Shown one piece after another: positions 13,130 to 23,520 of a stretch of DNA of 64,000 nucleotides (position 1 is its first letter; every line of letters begins with the position of its first letter). The stretch is from Bartonella raoultii (GTDB taxonomy: Bacteria > Pseudomonadota > Alphaproteobacteria > Rhizobiales > Rhizobiaceae). A program made the translations under genes and the position numbers. The stretch covers positions 248,001-312,000 of the forward strand of contig NZ_JAIFRO010000002.1 in the NCBI RefSeq assembly GCF_019659805.1, written 5' to 3'. The notes below the pieces were generated by a model. It made no database searches and was not told the origin of the DNA. It saw nothing but the letters and a program-made list of their open reading frames with translations.

Positions 13130-14368
13130 GTGGTTTTAACGATATCCCCTTTATCTCCTAAAAATATAAAAGATTTGCCGCCATTATCTGGTGTACGGAT
13201 AGCAACAGCTGAAGCTGGGATTAAGTATAAAGGTCGTACGGATCTTCTTTTCATTATATTTGATGCACCGGCAAGTGTGGCAGGTGTTTTCACACGTTCA
13301 AAATGCCCGTCTGCTCCTGTCGAGCATTGTCGGGCATCACTTCCCCATGGGGTTGCGAGGGGAATTGTGGTTAATTCTGGAAACGCAAATGCTTTTACAG
13401 GACGCAAAGGAAAGCATACAACAAATGCTATAATGTGTGCAGCGGCTCGTGCTTTAAATGTAAAAGAAAATGAAATTTTTATAGCCTCTACAGGTGTGAT
13501 TGGTGAGCCGATGGAAGCGTCGACTATTGTTAATCTTTTACCAACTATGGCCAAAACAGCAAAAGAAGGAGATTGGTTAGAAGCAGCAAAAGCTATTATG
13601 ACGACTGATACATTTCCAAAACTTGCTACGTGCAAATTTGATTGTGGAGGAGTGACTGTAACCATGAATGGGATCGCAAAAGGTGCTGGTATGATAGCTC
13701 CAGATATGGCAACGATGCTTTCCTTTGTGGTCAGTGATGCAGCTATTTCTTCAGATATACTCCAATCTATGCTATCAGAGGCTGTTAAGGGCTCTTTTAA
13801 TTCGATTACTGTTGATAATGATACTTCCACATCAGATACTTTAATGATGTTTGCGACAGGAAAAGCAAAAAAAAGCTTTCCATCTCTTACGCAAAAATCT
13901 GATCCACGTTACCAGATATGTTTGGAACAATTAAGTACACTGTTACGTGAACTTGCATTACAAGTGGTTTGTGATGGTGAAGGAGCCCGTCATTTAATCG
14001 AAGTAAATGTAATTGGCGCAACAACAGATAGTGCTGCTAAGATTATTGCTTTATCAATTGCAAACTCACCTCTTGTAAAAACAGCAATTGCTGGTGAAGA
14101 TGCGAATTGGGGACGCGTAGTTATGGCTGTTGGTAAAGCAGGGGTTGAAGTGGATCGTGATCTGTTGACGATTTGGTTTGGAGAACATCGTTTAGCAGTC
14201 AATGGCGAACGAGATCCTGAGTATTGTGAAGAAACCATAGCTGCTTATATGAGAGAGCAACACATTACAATTCGTGTGGATATTGGTTTGGGCATTGGTA
14301 AGGCAACAGTTTGGTCTTGTGATTTAACGAAAGAGTACGTTATCATCAATAGTGATTACAGAAGTTAA
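13130..14368 (+). CDS. argJ: Bifunctional glutamate N-acetyltransferase / amino-acid acetyltransferase ArgJ
   Basis: A 412-residue ArgJ, which transfers acetyl from N-acetylornithine to glutamate in the cyclic arginine pathway. It is made as a precursor that cleaves itself at the Ala-Thr bond in [14 protein letters not shown], the new N-terminal Thr being the nucleophile. The motif is intact at about residue 190. GTG at 13130 is the likely start; the ATG 14 bases upstream is out of frame and soon stops. The Shine-Dalgarno is weak. No other arg gene is nearby. Confidence 0.95.
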   Translation: MVLTISPLSPKNIKDLPPLSGVRIATAEAGIKYKGRTDLLFIIFDAPASVAGVFTRSKCPSAPVEHCRASLPHGVARGIVVNSGNANAFTGRKGKHTTNAIMCAAARALNVKENEIFIASTGVIGEPMEASTIVNLLPTMAKTAKEGDWLEAAKAIMTTDTFPKLATCKFDCGGVTVTMNGIAKGAGMIAPDMATMLSFVVSDAAISSDILQSMLSEAVKGSFNSITVDNDTSTSDTLMMFATGKAKKSFPSLTQKSDPRYQICLEQLSTLLRELALQVVCDGEGARHLIEVNVIGATTDSAAKIIALSIANSPLVKTAIAGEDANWGRVVMAVGKAGVEVDRDLLTIWFGEHRLAVNGERDPEYCEETIAAYMREQHITIRVDIGLGIGKATVWSCDLTKEYVIINSDYRS

Positions 14369-14496
14369 CAGATATGTTGTAAATATGATATTGGATATTT
14401 ATCTATGTTCTCAGAGAGGGTGAAATATTTGATCTTTTTTTATTGTAGAGGAGATTTTTATAAGAGAAGGGGCAATGATCTTTGTTGGAGAGCGAT

Positions 14497-14910
14497 ATGC
14501 ATCTAAAAAGCTCTCTTCTTCTTGTTGTTGCATGCGCATTGTTAGATCAAGAAAATCGCATTTTGCTTACAGAACGTCCTCAAGGAAAGTCATTGGCTGG
14601 ATTATGGGAGTTTCCTGGTGGAAAGGTTGAACAAGGTGAAACTCCAGAGGCATCGTTAATTCGTGAGTTAGAGGAAGAGCTTGGGGTGCATGTTCAAGCA
14701 AATAATTTATTACCCTTAACATTTGCAAGTCATGGTTATGAGACATTTCATCTCTTAATGCCATTATATCTTTGTTATCATTATGAGGGGGTGCCAAAAG
14801 GACGAGAAGGGCAAAATTTAAAATGGATTTTTATAAGAGATCTTGATAAATATCCTATGCCTGATGCTGATAAGCCATTGGTTAAAATATTGAAAAATTT
14901 TCTTCTTTAA
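14497..14910 (+). CDS. mutT: 8-oxo-dGTP diphosphatase MutT
   Basis: A 137-residue Nudix hydrolase that removes oxidised dGTP from the nucleotide pool. The Nudix box is complete: GGKVEQGETPEASLIRELEE followed by ELGV, fitting GX5EX7REUXEEXGU. ATG at 14497 has GGAG a few bases upstream and fits the family start; an in-frame TTG at 14482 adds five residues. It follows argJ at about 130 bases on the same strand. The MutT assignment is by close motif and size; other Nudix substrates are possible. Confidence 0.9.
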   Translation: MHLKSSLLLVVACALLDQENRILLTERPQGKSLAGLWEFPGGKVEQGETPEASLIRELEEELGVHVQANNLLPLTFASHGYETFHLLMPLYLCYHYEGVPKGREGQNLKWIFIRDLDKYPMPDADKPLVKILKNFLL

Positions 14911-15832
14911 TGTGTGTTTGAGCAGAAGGTATCGCAGCCAAGAATAGGATGCTTTGTAGTATAAAACATTTATGAGAAAGAGGCTTCAAGAAGCGGCTTT
15001 CCCAAAAAAGTATGATGGTTGTTATGAGAGTTTTTCTTTTTTACAACAATGTGATGTGTTATCTATGCTAAGATATTAATTCATAAATACACTGCATAAA
15101 GTTTTCTTCCTGATATTATACATCTTCATAATCTGTTATACAAACCGTCTTTAAAGCAGAAAAGCGTTCTATGACAGATCAGTGAGGACTAGTGTGTAAT
15201 TTGGTAAGTCTTTATAGTATAGATGAAACAAATAATATGTATGCACTATGTATTAAGAGTAAAGAAAATATGTAAGAAAAAGCCAAATAAAGTGAGGTTG
15301 GCTTTATACGTTTATAAATATAAAAAAGGAATATGTGTCATATTATACATTATAGGTAGTACTAAAAGATATTATTTTTATATCTTTGAAAACTATGAGA
15401 AAATGGTAAAGTTGTATGATATCTTCTCCTTCATAGTTTAGTATTTTTCTAAAATGAATACACGAACCTTTTTTCTCATTCTATTAAAAGTACAAGCATC
15501 CCATATAAAATATGACAGTATCGATTTTTATGATTCAAGTTATATAAGAGAGTATTATTTAAAAAGTTAATATCTTGAAGAGAGGATTTGAGTGAAAGTC
15601 ATTTAGTAAACCATTCTGTTTATTTTACCATTGAATATTGATGAAAAAGGGGAAATAAATGCTAAATATGAAGTTTAGGAAAAGAGAAAATGGTAAATGA
15701 CCCGCGCATATAAATAAGTTTATAAAAATGTGTTTTATTCATATATGCTTAGCGGTGTGCTACGATTTGTATAATTTCATGGAAGAGTATAGGGACTAGA
15801 AATAAATTGTTTATTCCCATATAAAATATGCA
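14911..15832. other. Long AT-rich non-coding gap
   Basis: About 920 bases with no ORF I can support. A 72-codon ORF at 15223-15441 has no ribosome binding site and a Lys/Tyr/Ile-rich, low-complexity product. A 9-bp inverted repeat (AAACTATGA with TCATAGTTT) lies at about 15388-15439, and a small GCTTC-AA-GAAGC hairpin near 14978-14990. The region probably represents decayed sequence between the convergent mutT and NlpC/P60 genes. Confidence 0.5.
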
Positions 15833-16696
15833 TTATATCTCCTGAATAGGACGACGTTTTGCTATAGGATACTGATGATGCTGAGAAGTGCGTGTGATTA
15901 CATCTTCTAAGGGTTCAATCATCACGTCCATGGAGAAACCACTGGCATGAATAACATTTTTATGATCAATCATAATAGCGACATGACCTTTCCAAAAAAC
16001 TAAATCGCCTCGTTTAAGATTGTCATCGTCTTTAAGGGGGCTGCCTATGGTTTCTTGCTGCATGTCAGTATCGCGCAAAACCATCTGGTCAGTCATCATC
16101 ATAGAAAGCTGGACAAGCCCTGAGCAATCAATTCCAAAACCACTGGCCCCACCCCAAAGGTAAGGAGTGCGTATTAAAGTTTCTGCAACTTTGACATAAT
16201 CTTCATATACGCGTCCAATAGGACTAAGATGGCGGGTAATGATTGCTTTTCCCTTTTCAAGGATGGAATATAGTGTGCCATGGATTTCAGTTTCATCTAT
16301 GACACTAACTTTGCTTCCCATGGATAAGGACGTTTCTATTGGACCATGTATATCAGCTTGTAAATATTGAAAAGTACGCGGTACTGAAACGACATGTGTT
16401 TGTTTTATGGTTGATGTACAAAGAGCCTTAGTATCGATATAACCGACATAACCATCTTTGAGTGATTGTCCCCACGACATAGTTTTTCCTTGTTCAAAGA
16501 TAAGGAGTTCTTCTCCGAATAAGCACTCTGTTTGTCTTGCGCTTTTTTTATTATTTTCTTTAAACAATCCTGCAACAGCTGTCTTAACACGTCTTTTTTT
16601 ACCTTGAACAAAGCGTCGAGCAGTAACTTCTGTTTCAAGACGTTGATCTGCAAGATCATCTCTGAATGCATACAACCTTGGATCTTTAGAGATCAT
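15833..16696 (-). CDS. NlpC/P60 family peptidoglycan hydrolase with SH3-like domains
   Basis: A 287-residue protein with an SH3-like region in the first half (around GEELLIFEQG, DGYVGYI) and a C-terminal NlpC/P60 domain: the catalytic Cys in FGIDCSGLVQ, His in WKGHVAIMID and the third polar residue around VIHASG. It should cleave peptide stems of cell-wall material, for example gamma-D-Glu-Dpm bonds. No signal peptide is visible, as in other rhizobial members that sit beside the M17 peptidase and are thought to act in the cytoplasm on recycled muropeptides. Confidence 0.9.
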   Translation of the reverse strand: MISKDPRLYAFRDDLADQRLETEVTARRFVQGKKRRVKTAVAGLFKENNKKSARQTECLFGEELLIFEQGKTMSWGQSLKDGYVGYIDTKALCTSTIKQTHVVSVPRTFQYLQADIHGPIETSLSMGSKVSVIDETEIHGTLYSILEKGKAIITRHLSPIGRVYEDYVKVAETLIRTPYLWGGASGFGIDCSGLVQLSMMMTDQMVLRDTDMQQETIGSPLKDDDNLKRGDLVFWKGHVAIMIDHKNVIHASGFSMDVMIEPLEDVITRTSQHHQYPIAKRRPIQEI

Positions 16697-16839
16697 TTTT
16701 CACCTTCGGTTTTTAGCTTTTTCTCTTTACGCAGATACATGAAAATTATATTTTTTAGAATTTTACATCTTCATATAAAATAGTGATAAGCAGCCATTCT
16801 TAAAATTGCAGATTTGTCCATCTTTACGGATATTTTGTG

Positions 16840-18213
16840 TCAAGATGAACTTTTAAAAAGATTATAAAGAGCACGAATAACTTGTGCAGATCCACCAACA
16901 GGGTAGCCGGGCTTTTCTTTTGGAACCCACCCATAAAGATCAAAATGCGCAAAATGCTTAGCTTTTTCAACAAAAGAGTTAAGAAATAAAGCAGCAACTA
17001 TAGAGCCGGCAAAATGATTTCCAGTTATATTATTAAGGTCGGCAATTGGTGAAGATAACATTTCTTTATAGGGTTTCCAAAGAGGCATTTGCCAAAGAGG
17101 ATCAGAAACCGCATGCGCAGATTGAGAAATCTGTTGGGCCCATATTGCATCATTACAATAAAATGCTGGAAGATCTGGTCCTAATGCAATATGCGCTGCT
17201 CCTGTTAACGTTGCCATACAAAGCATGAATTGTGGGCTTTCTTCATCACCATAGGTCAATGCATCGGCAAGGATAAGCCGTCCTTCAGCATCTGTATTGC
17301 CAATTTCAACGCTTAAGCCTTTACGACTTTGGAGAATATCACCTGGTCGGTAAGAATTCGCAGAAATTGTATTTTCAACAGCAGGAATCAATACACGAAG
17401 ACGAAAGGGTAATTTAGCATCCATGATAAGTTTAGCTAATCCTAAAACATGTGCTCCTCCTCCCATATCTTTTTTCATAAGTGACATACTCTGGGCTGAT
17501 TTAATATCAAGCCCTCCAGTATCGAAGGCTACACCTTTACCAACCAATGTTATTTTAGGGTGATCTTCTTGTCCCCAGTGTAGCTCAATGAGACGAGGGG
17601 CAGTACTGCTGGCGCGTCCTACTGCGTGAATCATGGGAAAGTTATGTGTTAAGAGATCGTCTCCACAAATGCTTGTAACATGCGCACCATAATTTTTACC
17701 CAGTTGGCGTACTTTTTGCTCTAAGCTTTCAGGATTCATATCATTTGCTGGAGTATTGATAAGATCACGAACAAAAAAGATTGTTTCATAAAGGCGTTGA
17801 AGCTCATTAAGATCAACCATATCGTTAACGTAGAACGATAATGACTTGCAGGAGGTATTTTGACGATAACGATTAAATTGATAGCTTCCTAATGCAAGTC
17901 CAAGATAGCTATTGATTTCATGAGAGGTGTCTCCTTCTAAATACCATTGACCTGCGGGAAGTTTTTTAGCAAGGAGTCCTGTGATAAAAGGTTCATCACC
18001 GTTACCAATGCCAAAGAAAACTTTTTTTAAATGCCCTGTTTCATGAGGAATGAAGAGTATTTGTCCTGCTTTAGCTGTAAAATCATGAACTTTCATCCAT
18101 GCTGTTGTTGATGCGTCGAGAGATAAGTCTGCAAGATTTCTTTGGTTAAGCAAAAAAATGGGACAACTATTGTTAACAGGCGTTGAGGTAAAATGAATTT
18201 GATGTAGAGTCAT
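16840..18213 (-). CDS. M17-family leucyl aminopeptidase
   Basis: A 457-residue M17 metallopeptidase that removes N-terminal residues from peptides. The catalytic core is intact: VGKGVAFDTGG with metal-binding Lys and Asp, KDMGGGAHV, and the signature NTDAEGRLILAD. ATG at 18213 has AAGGA at a good distance; the frame extends to 18249, overlapping the coaA end, but without a ribosome binding site. It lies between coaA and the NlpC/P60 gene on the same strand and may work with the latter on muropeptide-derived peptides. Confidence 0.92.
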   Translation of the reverse strand: MTLHQIHFTSTPVNNSCPIFLLNQRNLADLSLDASTTAWMKVHDFTAKAGQILFIPHETGHLKKVFFGIGNGDEPFITGLLAKKLPAGQWYLEGDTSHEINSYLGLALGSYQFNRYRQNTSCKSLSFYVNDMVDLNELQRLYETIFFVRDLINTPANDMNPESLEQKVRQLGKNYGAHVTSICGDDLLTHNFPMIHAVGRASSTAPRLIELHWGQEDHPKITLVGKGVAFDTGGLDIKSAQSMSLMKKDMGGGAHVLGLAKLIMDAKLPFRLRVLIPAVENTISANSYRPGDILQSRKGLSVEIGNTDAEGRLILADALTYGDEESPQFMLCMATLTGAAHIALGPDLPAFYCNDAIWAQQISQSAHAVSDPLWQMPLWKPYKEMLSSPIADLNNITGNHFAGSIVAALFLNSFVEKAKHFAHFDLYGWVPKEKPGYPVGGSAQVIRALYNLFKSSS

Positions 18214-18226
18214 ATTGATAAGATCC

Positions 18227-19225
18227 TTATAATCGTCGAAGTGCAACATACTCGACCAAATGGTTTTTTCCCTTTCGTAGAATAAGGTTAGATCGTGGCC
18301 GTGTAGGTAATATATTTTCCTGTAAATTTTTCAAATTAATCGTTTGCCAAAGGTCATCAGCGATTTTTAAAGCTTCCTTTTCATTAAGGAGTGCATAACG
18401 ATGAAAATAAGATTCAGGATTTTGAAAAGCTGTTTTACGCAAACGTTTGAAGCGTTCCAAGTACCAGCGATGAATAATGTCCGTTTCAGCATCCACATAG
18501 ATTGAAAAATCAAAAAAATCTGAAACAAATGGGATGATTTTTCCATCTTTAGGAAGGTCATTAACTTGCAGTACATTAATCCCTTCAACAATTAAGATAT
18601 CAGGACGGTCAATGAGCATTGTTTGATTTTCTAGAACATCATAAGTTATATGTGAATAAAGGGGAGCATGCACATGACCAACACCTGCTTTGATAGCAGA
18701 AAGAAAACTCAGTAACTTTTTTATATCATAGGAATCAGGAAATCCTTTACGATTCATACGATTTTTTTGCTCTAAGATAGCGTTAGGATAAAGAAAACCA
18801 TCAGTTGTAACTAAATCCACTTTAAGATTAGATGCCCAACGTTTTAAAAGCTCTTGAAGAATGCGAGCAGTAGTTGATTTTCCTACTGCCACAGAGCCAG
18901 CAATTCCAATGATAAAAGGCGTTTTTCTGCTTCCTTTTTGATGGAGAAATTGTTGACGTTTTCGGAAAAGTTCCTGTACTGCTTCAACATGACATGAGAG
19001 AAGACGTGATAAGGAAAGATAGATACGCTGTACTTCCTCAAGATCAATTGGATCATTCATTGACCGTAAACGTTTAATTTCGTCAAAGGTCAGAGTAAGT
19101 GGTGTATCTGCACGAAACTGCGACCACTCTTGTGCAGTAAAAATATGATAGGGTGAATATCTATCAGAAATGGATTTTATCAGGTTATTTTCCTGATGAA
19201 TTTTTGAGAGGGTCGTATCAATCAT
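18227..19225 (-). CDS. coaA: Pantothenate kinase, type I
   Basis: A 332-residue P-loop kinase that phosphorylates pantothenate, the first step of coenzyme A synthesis. Walker A is GSVAVGKST, followed by [23 protein letters not shown] and the [17 protein letters not shown] segment, all close to E. coli CoaA. Length and motifs are normal. In several Rhizobiales coaA ends the his operon next to hslV; here no his gene is present (see findings). Confidence 0.95.
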   Translation of the reverse strand: MIDTTLSKIHQENNLIKSISDRYSPYHIFTAQEWSQFRADTPLTLTFDEIKRLRSMNDPIDLEEVQRIYLSLSRLLSCHVEAVQELFRKRQQFLHQKGSRKTPFIIGIAGSVAVGKSTTARILQELLKRWASNLKVDLVTTDGFLYPNAILEQKNRMNRKGFPDSYDIKKLLSFLSAIKAGVGHVHAPLYSHITYDVLENQTMLIDRPDILIVEGINVLQVNDLPKDGKIIPFVSDFFDFSIYVDAETDIIHRWYLERFKRLRKTAFQNPESYFHRYALLNEKEALKIADDLWQTINLKNLQENILPTRPRSNLILRKGKNHLVEYVALRRL

Positions 19226-19327
19226 CTATATTATCGGGATGTTTTTCTGTGGCAATGTAATAGACAGACAAGCTGTTTTATTTTAAATGTTCTTTTCTTT
19301 AAAAGTTATATAAAAGATAATCTTTTA

Positions 19328-20317
19328 TTAGCTGATAGTCCAATCATTCCATTGATTGTTGATTTGTTCCAGTGAAATACCTTGCGCTAAAAAGGCCCAT
19401 AAAAGTAAACGTGCTTTTACGGCTGATAAATAACCTGACATGAGGGCTCCAGAGGCAATCATATCAACTTCTGAGCCTTTATAGCCGTAAGTGGCACGCG
19501 TTGTTGAGCCGTTACAACAACGGCTAGCAATAATAATGGGCATTTTGTGCGTATATTTCTTTATAATATCTGTTGCTTGAAAACTACAATGTCCTGAGCC
19601 AAAACCAGCGATAACAAGCCCAGCATAATACCCACTTTCAAGACAGAATTGTATTAAATTTGTATCAGAAGATAGAGAACAGTAGAGGAGTGCGACTTGA
19701 TGATCATAGTTTTTAGGCAGTTCAAATATTGTTGGGAAGAATTTTCGATCATTGAAATAAATCACTTTTCCTTCCAAAATAGTCCCTAAAGTGCCTGCAA
19801 GACCTGACTGAAATGTTTCAATTTTTACTGTATGGCTTTTCTGAACCCAATAAGGTGAATGAATAGTATCATTCATGACAACTAAAACACCTCTGTTACG
19901 GCTTTGGGGATGAACAGCGACACGCGTTGCTGCTAAGATATTAGCAGGTCCATCTGCTCCAGCTTCGTGAGGTATGCGCATAGCACCTGTGATAATAAGT
20001 GGTTCTGCTTTATTCCAGTAAAGAGAAAGAAAAAAAGCCGTCTCTTCTAGTGTATCAGTTCCTTGGGTTAAAATAATACCTTCTGCACCATCTTTTATTT
20101 GTTGTGTTGCCCACTCTATGATTTCGAAAAGAGTATTAAAAGAGAAGGATCCGCTTGGCATTTGCATTAATGTTTGCGCGTGAATATCAGCAATGTTATT
20201 TAGATCAGGAACATTTTTAATAAGTATATCTGAGGTTAAAGTTGGTTGCATTTTGCCAAAACTGTCAGCAGCCATTGCAATTGTTCCGCCTAGTGTTCCT
20301 ATGGCTATTTTTTTCAT
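19328..20317 (-). CDS. L-asparaginase (cytoplasmic type)
   Basis: A 329-residue class 1 asparaginase, hydrolysing asparagine to aspartate and ammonia. The first catalytic Thr lies in IGTLGGTIAM and the second triad in ILTQGTDTLEETAF; the GAMR and DGPANILAA segments follow. No signal peptide is present, so it acts in the cytoplasm. ATG at 20317 is directly preceded by GGGAGGA, which also shows that the in-frame GTG at 20332 is not the start. It lies between coaA and hslV. Confidence 0.92.
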   Translation of the reverse strand: MKKIAIGTLGGTIAMAADSFGKMQPTLTSDILIKNVPDLNNIADIHAQTLMQMPSGSFSFNTLFEIIEWATQQIKDGAEGIILTQGTDTLEETAFFLSLYWNKAEPLIITGAMRIPHEAGADGPANILAATRVAVHPQSRNRGVLVVMNDTIHSPYWVQKSHTVKIETFQSGLAGTLGTILEGKVIYFNDRKFFPTIFELPKNYDHQVALLYCSLSSDTNLIQFCLESGYYAGLVIAGFGSGHCSFQATDIIKKYTHKMPIIIASRCCNGSTTRATYGYKGSEVDMIASGALMSGYLSAVKARLLLWAFLAQGISLEQINNQWNDWTIS

Positions 20318-20539
20318 AATTTTTCCTCCCACAAGTACAAACTGTTTATATAAAGTTATTTAGCAACAATTTTTATTGACAACAATGCACGCATTTTTTT
20401 TATTTCAGTAAATTGAATGATGTTAAGACATTGTGTTTTTCGGTATGTGTTCTTAAATAAGACAATATTGATTGGATTTTACATTTGGTAAAAAGAAATC
20501 CATATTTAAAGTGAAAAGTCAATATTAAGGAGTTTCCTT

Positions 20540-21094
20540 ATGGCAGAACATAAGCCAGACATAATGTATGGTACAACAATTGTTACTGTACGAAAAGGTG
20601 GCAAAGTCGTAATGGCCGGTGATGGTCAAGTTTCACTAGGGCAAACGATTATGAAAGGTAATGCACGTAAAGTGCGTCGCATTGGGAAGGGTGGAGCAGT
20701 GATTGCTGGTTTTGCAGGTGCTACAGCAGATGCTTTTACCTTATTAGAAAGATTAGAAACAAAGCTTGAGCAATATCCTGATCAGCTTATGCGCGCATGT
20801 GTAGAACTTGCAAAAGATTGGAGAACAGATCGCTATTTACGTCGTCTTGAAGCAATGATGCTTGTGGCTGATAAGAATGTAACTTTAGCTTTAACAGGGC
20901 TTGGTGATGTTTTAGAACCAGAAGACGGGGTTATGGCAATAGGCTCGGGGGGCAATTTTGCTCTTTCAGCTGCAAGGGTACTTATGGATATGGATTTGGA
21001 TGCAGAAACCATTGCCCGTAAAGCAATGGATATTGCCGCTAAAATTTGTGTTTACACCAATGATAATTTTACAATTGAAACATTGGATGTATAA
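20540..21094 (+). CDS. hslV: ATP-dependent protease proteolytic subunit HslV
   Basis: The 184-residue peptidase of the HslUV (ClpYQ) protease. The N-terminal nucleophile Thr is in [12 protein letters not shown]. Eleven residues ([11 protein letters not shown]) precede it, against a single Met in E. coli, so a longer propeptide must be removed; this is usual in alphaproteobacteria. The core [20 protein letters not shown] is intact. AAGGAG lies ahead of ATG. It is followed by hslU after 27 bases. Confidence 0.96.
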   Translation: MAEHKPDIMYGTTIVTVRKGGKVVMAGDGQVSLGQTIMKGNARKVRRIGKGGAVIAGFAGATADAFTLLERLETKLEQYPDQLMRACVELAKDWRTDRYLRRLEAMMLVADKNVTLALTGLGDVLEPEDGVMAIGSGGNFALSAARVLMDMDLDAETIARKAMDIAAKICVYTNDNFTIETLDV

Positions 21095-21121
21095 TTATCT
21101 TCTTTAGAGAAAGCTATGTGA

Positions 21122-22432
21122 ATGTGTGTTGTATTTTCCCCTCGTGAAACTGTTTCTGAACTTGATCGTTTTATCATTGGCCAAAATGATGCTAAACGTT
21201 CTGTAGCAATTGCATTGCGCAATCGATGGCGTAGACAACAGCTTGATGGTCCGATGCGTGAAGAGGTTATGCCAAAAAATATTTTGATGATAGGACCAAC
21301 AGGTGTTGGAAAAACGGGTATAGCGCGTCGATTAGCAAAACTTGCTGGAGCACCTTTCGTTAAAGTAGAAGCGACTAAATTTACTGAAGTTGGGTATGTA
21401 GGGCGTGATGTTGAACAAATTATTCGTGACCTTGTTGAGATTGCTATTTCCCTTGTGCGTGAAAAGAAACGGGATGAAGTAAAGGTAAAAGCGCATGCTA
21501 ATGCCGAAGAGCGCGTTTTGGATGCTCTTGTTGGTAAGACAGCAAGTCCTAATACCCGTGATAGTTTTCGTAAAAAATTGCGTGAAGGAGAATTGGATGA
21601 GAAAGAGATTGAAATTGAAATAGCTGATAATAATAGTAATAGTGCTTCAACCTTTGATATCCCTGGAATGCCTGGTGCGCAAATGGGAATTATGAATTTG
21701 TCAGAAATTTTTGGCAAAATGGGGAATCGTACAAAGGTTCGCAAAATGACAGTAAAGGATTCTTTTAGACCACTTATTGATGATGAATCTGAAAAACTTC
21801 TTGACCAGGATCAAATTATTCAAGAAGCACTTCGTGTTGCTGAAAATGACGGAATCGTTTTTATTGATGAAATTGATAAAATTGCAACGCGAGATGGTGG
21901 GGCAAGTGTTGCCGTTTCGCGTGAGGGTGTTCAGCGAGATCTTTTGCCTTTGGTTGAAGGAACAACAATTGCTACAAAATATGGGCAAATAAAAACAGAC
22001 CATATCCTTTTTATTGCATCAGGAGCATTTCATGTTTCTAAGCCATCTGATTTATTACCAGAACTTCAGGGACGTTTGCCTATCCGCGTAGAGCTAAATG
22101 CTTTAACAAGGGAAGATTTACGACGTATTTTAACTGAACCCGAGGCTAGCCTGATTAAGCAATATATTGCTTTAATGGCAACTGAAGAAGTGCATTTAGA
22201 AATTACTGATGATGCAATTGATGCTTTAGCAGATATTGCTGTAGATTTGAATGCAAGGATTGAAAATATAGGAGCGCGTCGTTTGCAAACGGTGATGGAG
22301 CGTGTTTTAGATGAAATTTCTTTTACTGCGCCGGATAAAGCTGGAACATCGTTTAAAATTGATGCTGCTTATGTCAAAAAATCGATAGGTGATCTTGCTG
22401 CTGATATTGATCTCTCGCGTTTTATTCTTTAA
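21122..22432 (+). CDS. hslU: ATP-dependent protease ATPase subunit HslU
   Basis: A 436-residue AAA+ unfoldase that feeds substrates to HslV. Domains: the N-terminal [16 protein letters not shown], Walker A GPTGVGKT, the pore loop region [12 protein letters not shown] (GYVG pore), the I domain, Walker [10 protein letters not shown], sensor and arginine-finger segments, and the C-terminal [10 protein letters not shown] tail that inserts into HslV. Length is normal. ATG at 21122 follows a short spacer after hslV. I did not find a clear RpoH-type promoter ahead of the pair. Confidence 0.96.
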   Translation: MCVVFSPRETVSELDRFIIGQNDAKRSVAIALRNRWRRQQLDGPMREEVMPKNILMIGPTGVGKTGIARRLAKLAGAPFVKVEATKFTEVGYVGRDVEQIIRDLVEIAISLVREKKRDEVKVKAHANAEERVLDALVGKTASPNTRDSFRKKLREGELDEKEIEIEIADNNSNSASTFDIPGMPGAQMGIMNLSEIFGKMGNRTKVRKMTVKDSFRPLIDDESEKLLDQDQIIQEALRVAENDGIVFIDEIDKIATRDGGASVAVSREGVQRDLLPLVEGTTIATKYGQIKTDHILFIASGAFHVSKPSDLLPELQGRLPIRVELNALTREDLRRILTEPEASLIKQYIALMATEEVHLEITDDAIDALADIAVDLNARIENIGARRLQTVMERVLDEISFTAPDKAGTSFKIDAAYVKKSIGDLAADIDLSRFIL

Positions 22433-22451
22433 ATTTATCACGTGTTTTGTA

Positions 22452-23450
22452 TTAAAGGTGTGCGTGGATTACTTTGAATCCATGAGGTTTTTTATGTATC
22501 AGAACTGTTTGAAAAATATCTTTTAAAAGTGTTTCATAAGGGAGGTGGCGATTAGCAACAAGAAGCAGATTGCCACCGGGCTTTAAAGATTTTGCTGCAT
22601 TGATAATAAAATGCTGTCCTAATGCAATATCTATTTTTTGTTGGGTATGAAATGGCGGGTTTGAAATAATTGTATCATATAGATTCTTTATCGGTTCCTG
22701 TATAAGATCATGCCAATAGAAATGAATTGGACAAGGTGCTATTACGGATTTGAGGTGCTGTTTGGCAGCATTTAAAGCATTGTAGTCAGCTTCATAAAGA
22801 TCAAGAGTTGTTAGTTTGTCACTTCTTTCAAGTGCAGCGTGAGAAAGAAAACCCCAACCAGCTCCAAAATCTGCAGTTTTTCCGGAAATAACCTCACGCA
22901 TATGTAGAGTAAGTGCGGCAGATCCTGGATCAATGCGACCATGCGAAAACATACCAGGGGCTGTTTGAAATTTATTTTCAAAAGCAAGTGGTGGTGCGCG
23001 CAATTGTGCAATTTTTTCTCTCTCTATCTTCTGGGGGACTTTAAGCCAGAAAACAAGTCCATGATTTTTAGATAATTTATCACAGACAGGAACAATTGTT
23101 TTAACCCATTTCATCATTGAAGCAGCGCCAACAGTTTTGTCTCCACCAATAACAATCCATCCACCAGGTTTTATACATTCTAATAAATCAAGAAAATGAT
23201 TTTGATTCAAACCACGATATTTGCTTAAATACAAAAATGCACCATCATAGATAAAACTTTTATCTATTTGGGGCGAGCAGGAAAATTGAGCATGAGAAAA
23301 CTTTAAAAAATCCGGTCTCCAAGACGTTATAACTTTTAAGTTTTTTATCCACTTTGGAGGAGGAATCTCTGTTAATCCAAAACTAAGCCAATATTGATTT
23401 GGATCAGGATATGGAAGTTCATGCTTTTCAAAAGGCAAAAATAATAACAT
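22452..23450 (-). CDS. rsmC: RsmC-like class I SAM methyltransferase
   Basis: A 332-residue methyltransferase of the RsmC/RlmG type: a degenerate N-terminal methyltransferase-like half and an active C-terminal half with the SAM loop TADFGAGWGFLS and the amino-methylation motif IISNPPFH. By family it would methylate G1207 (N2) of 16S rRNA. It is convergent with hslU, the two ends being only 19 bases apart. The general class is certain; the exact RNA target is inference. Confidence 0.85.
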   Translation of the reverse strand: MLLFLPFEKHELPYPDPNQYWLSFGLTEIPPPKWIKNLKVITSWRPDFLKFSHAQFSCSPQIDKSFIYDGAFLYLSKYRGLNQNHFLDLLECIKPGGWIVIGGDKTVGAASMMKWVKTIVPVCDKLSKNHGLVFWLKVPQKIEREKIAQLRAPPLAFENKFQTAPGMFSHGRIDPGSAALTLHMREVISGKTADFGAGWGFLSHAALERSDKLTTLDLYEADYNALNAAKQHLKSVIAPCPIHFYWHDLIQEPIKNLYDTIISNPPFHTQQKIDIALGQHFIINAAKSLKPGGNLLLVANRHLPYETLLKDIFQTVLIHKKPHGFKVIHAHL

Positions 23451-23462
23451 ATGTGCCTCTTT

Positions 23463-23498
23463 AAAAAAAATGCCACACTCATATTAGGATGGCATTTC
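23463..23498 (-). terminator. Rho-independent terminator after pnp
   Basis: On the minus strand AAATGCCA (23497-23490) pairs perfectly with TGGCATTT (23475-23468) across a 14-base loop and is followed by a run of T. It begins 23 bases after the pnp stop. Confidence 0.85.
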
Positions 23499-23520
23499 AT
23501 GTTATAGAAAAAAGAAGAGA

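Noticed and set aside
13114-13830. 238-codon minus-strand ORF across argJ
   Set aside because: Shadow of argJ: the sense frame is a full-length family member with its cleavage motif, and the antisense product is low in complexity with no family.
15223-15441. 72-codon ORF in the gap after mutT
   Set aside because: No Shine-Dalgarno and a Lys/Tyr/Ile-rich product expected of random AT-rich DNA.
20318-20539. RpoH-type heat-shock promoter ahead of hslVU
   Set aside because: No convincing CTTGAA and CCCCAT-like pair; only a TTGACA with a weak -10 was seen.
21052-21744. 230-codon minus-strand ORF across hslU
   Set aside because: Antisense to the conserved hslU frame; Ser/Arg-rich product typical of a mirrored coding frame.
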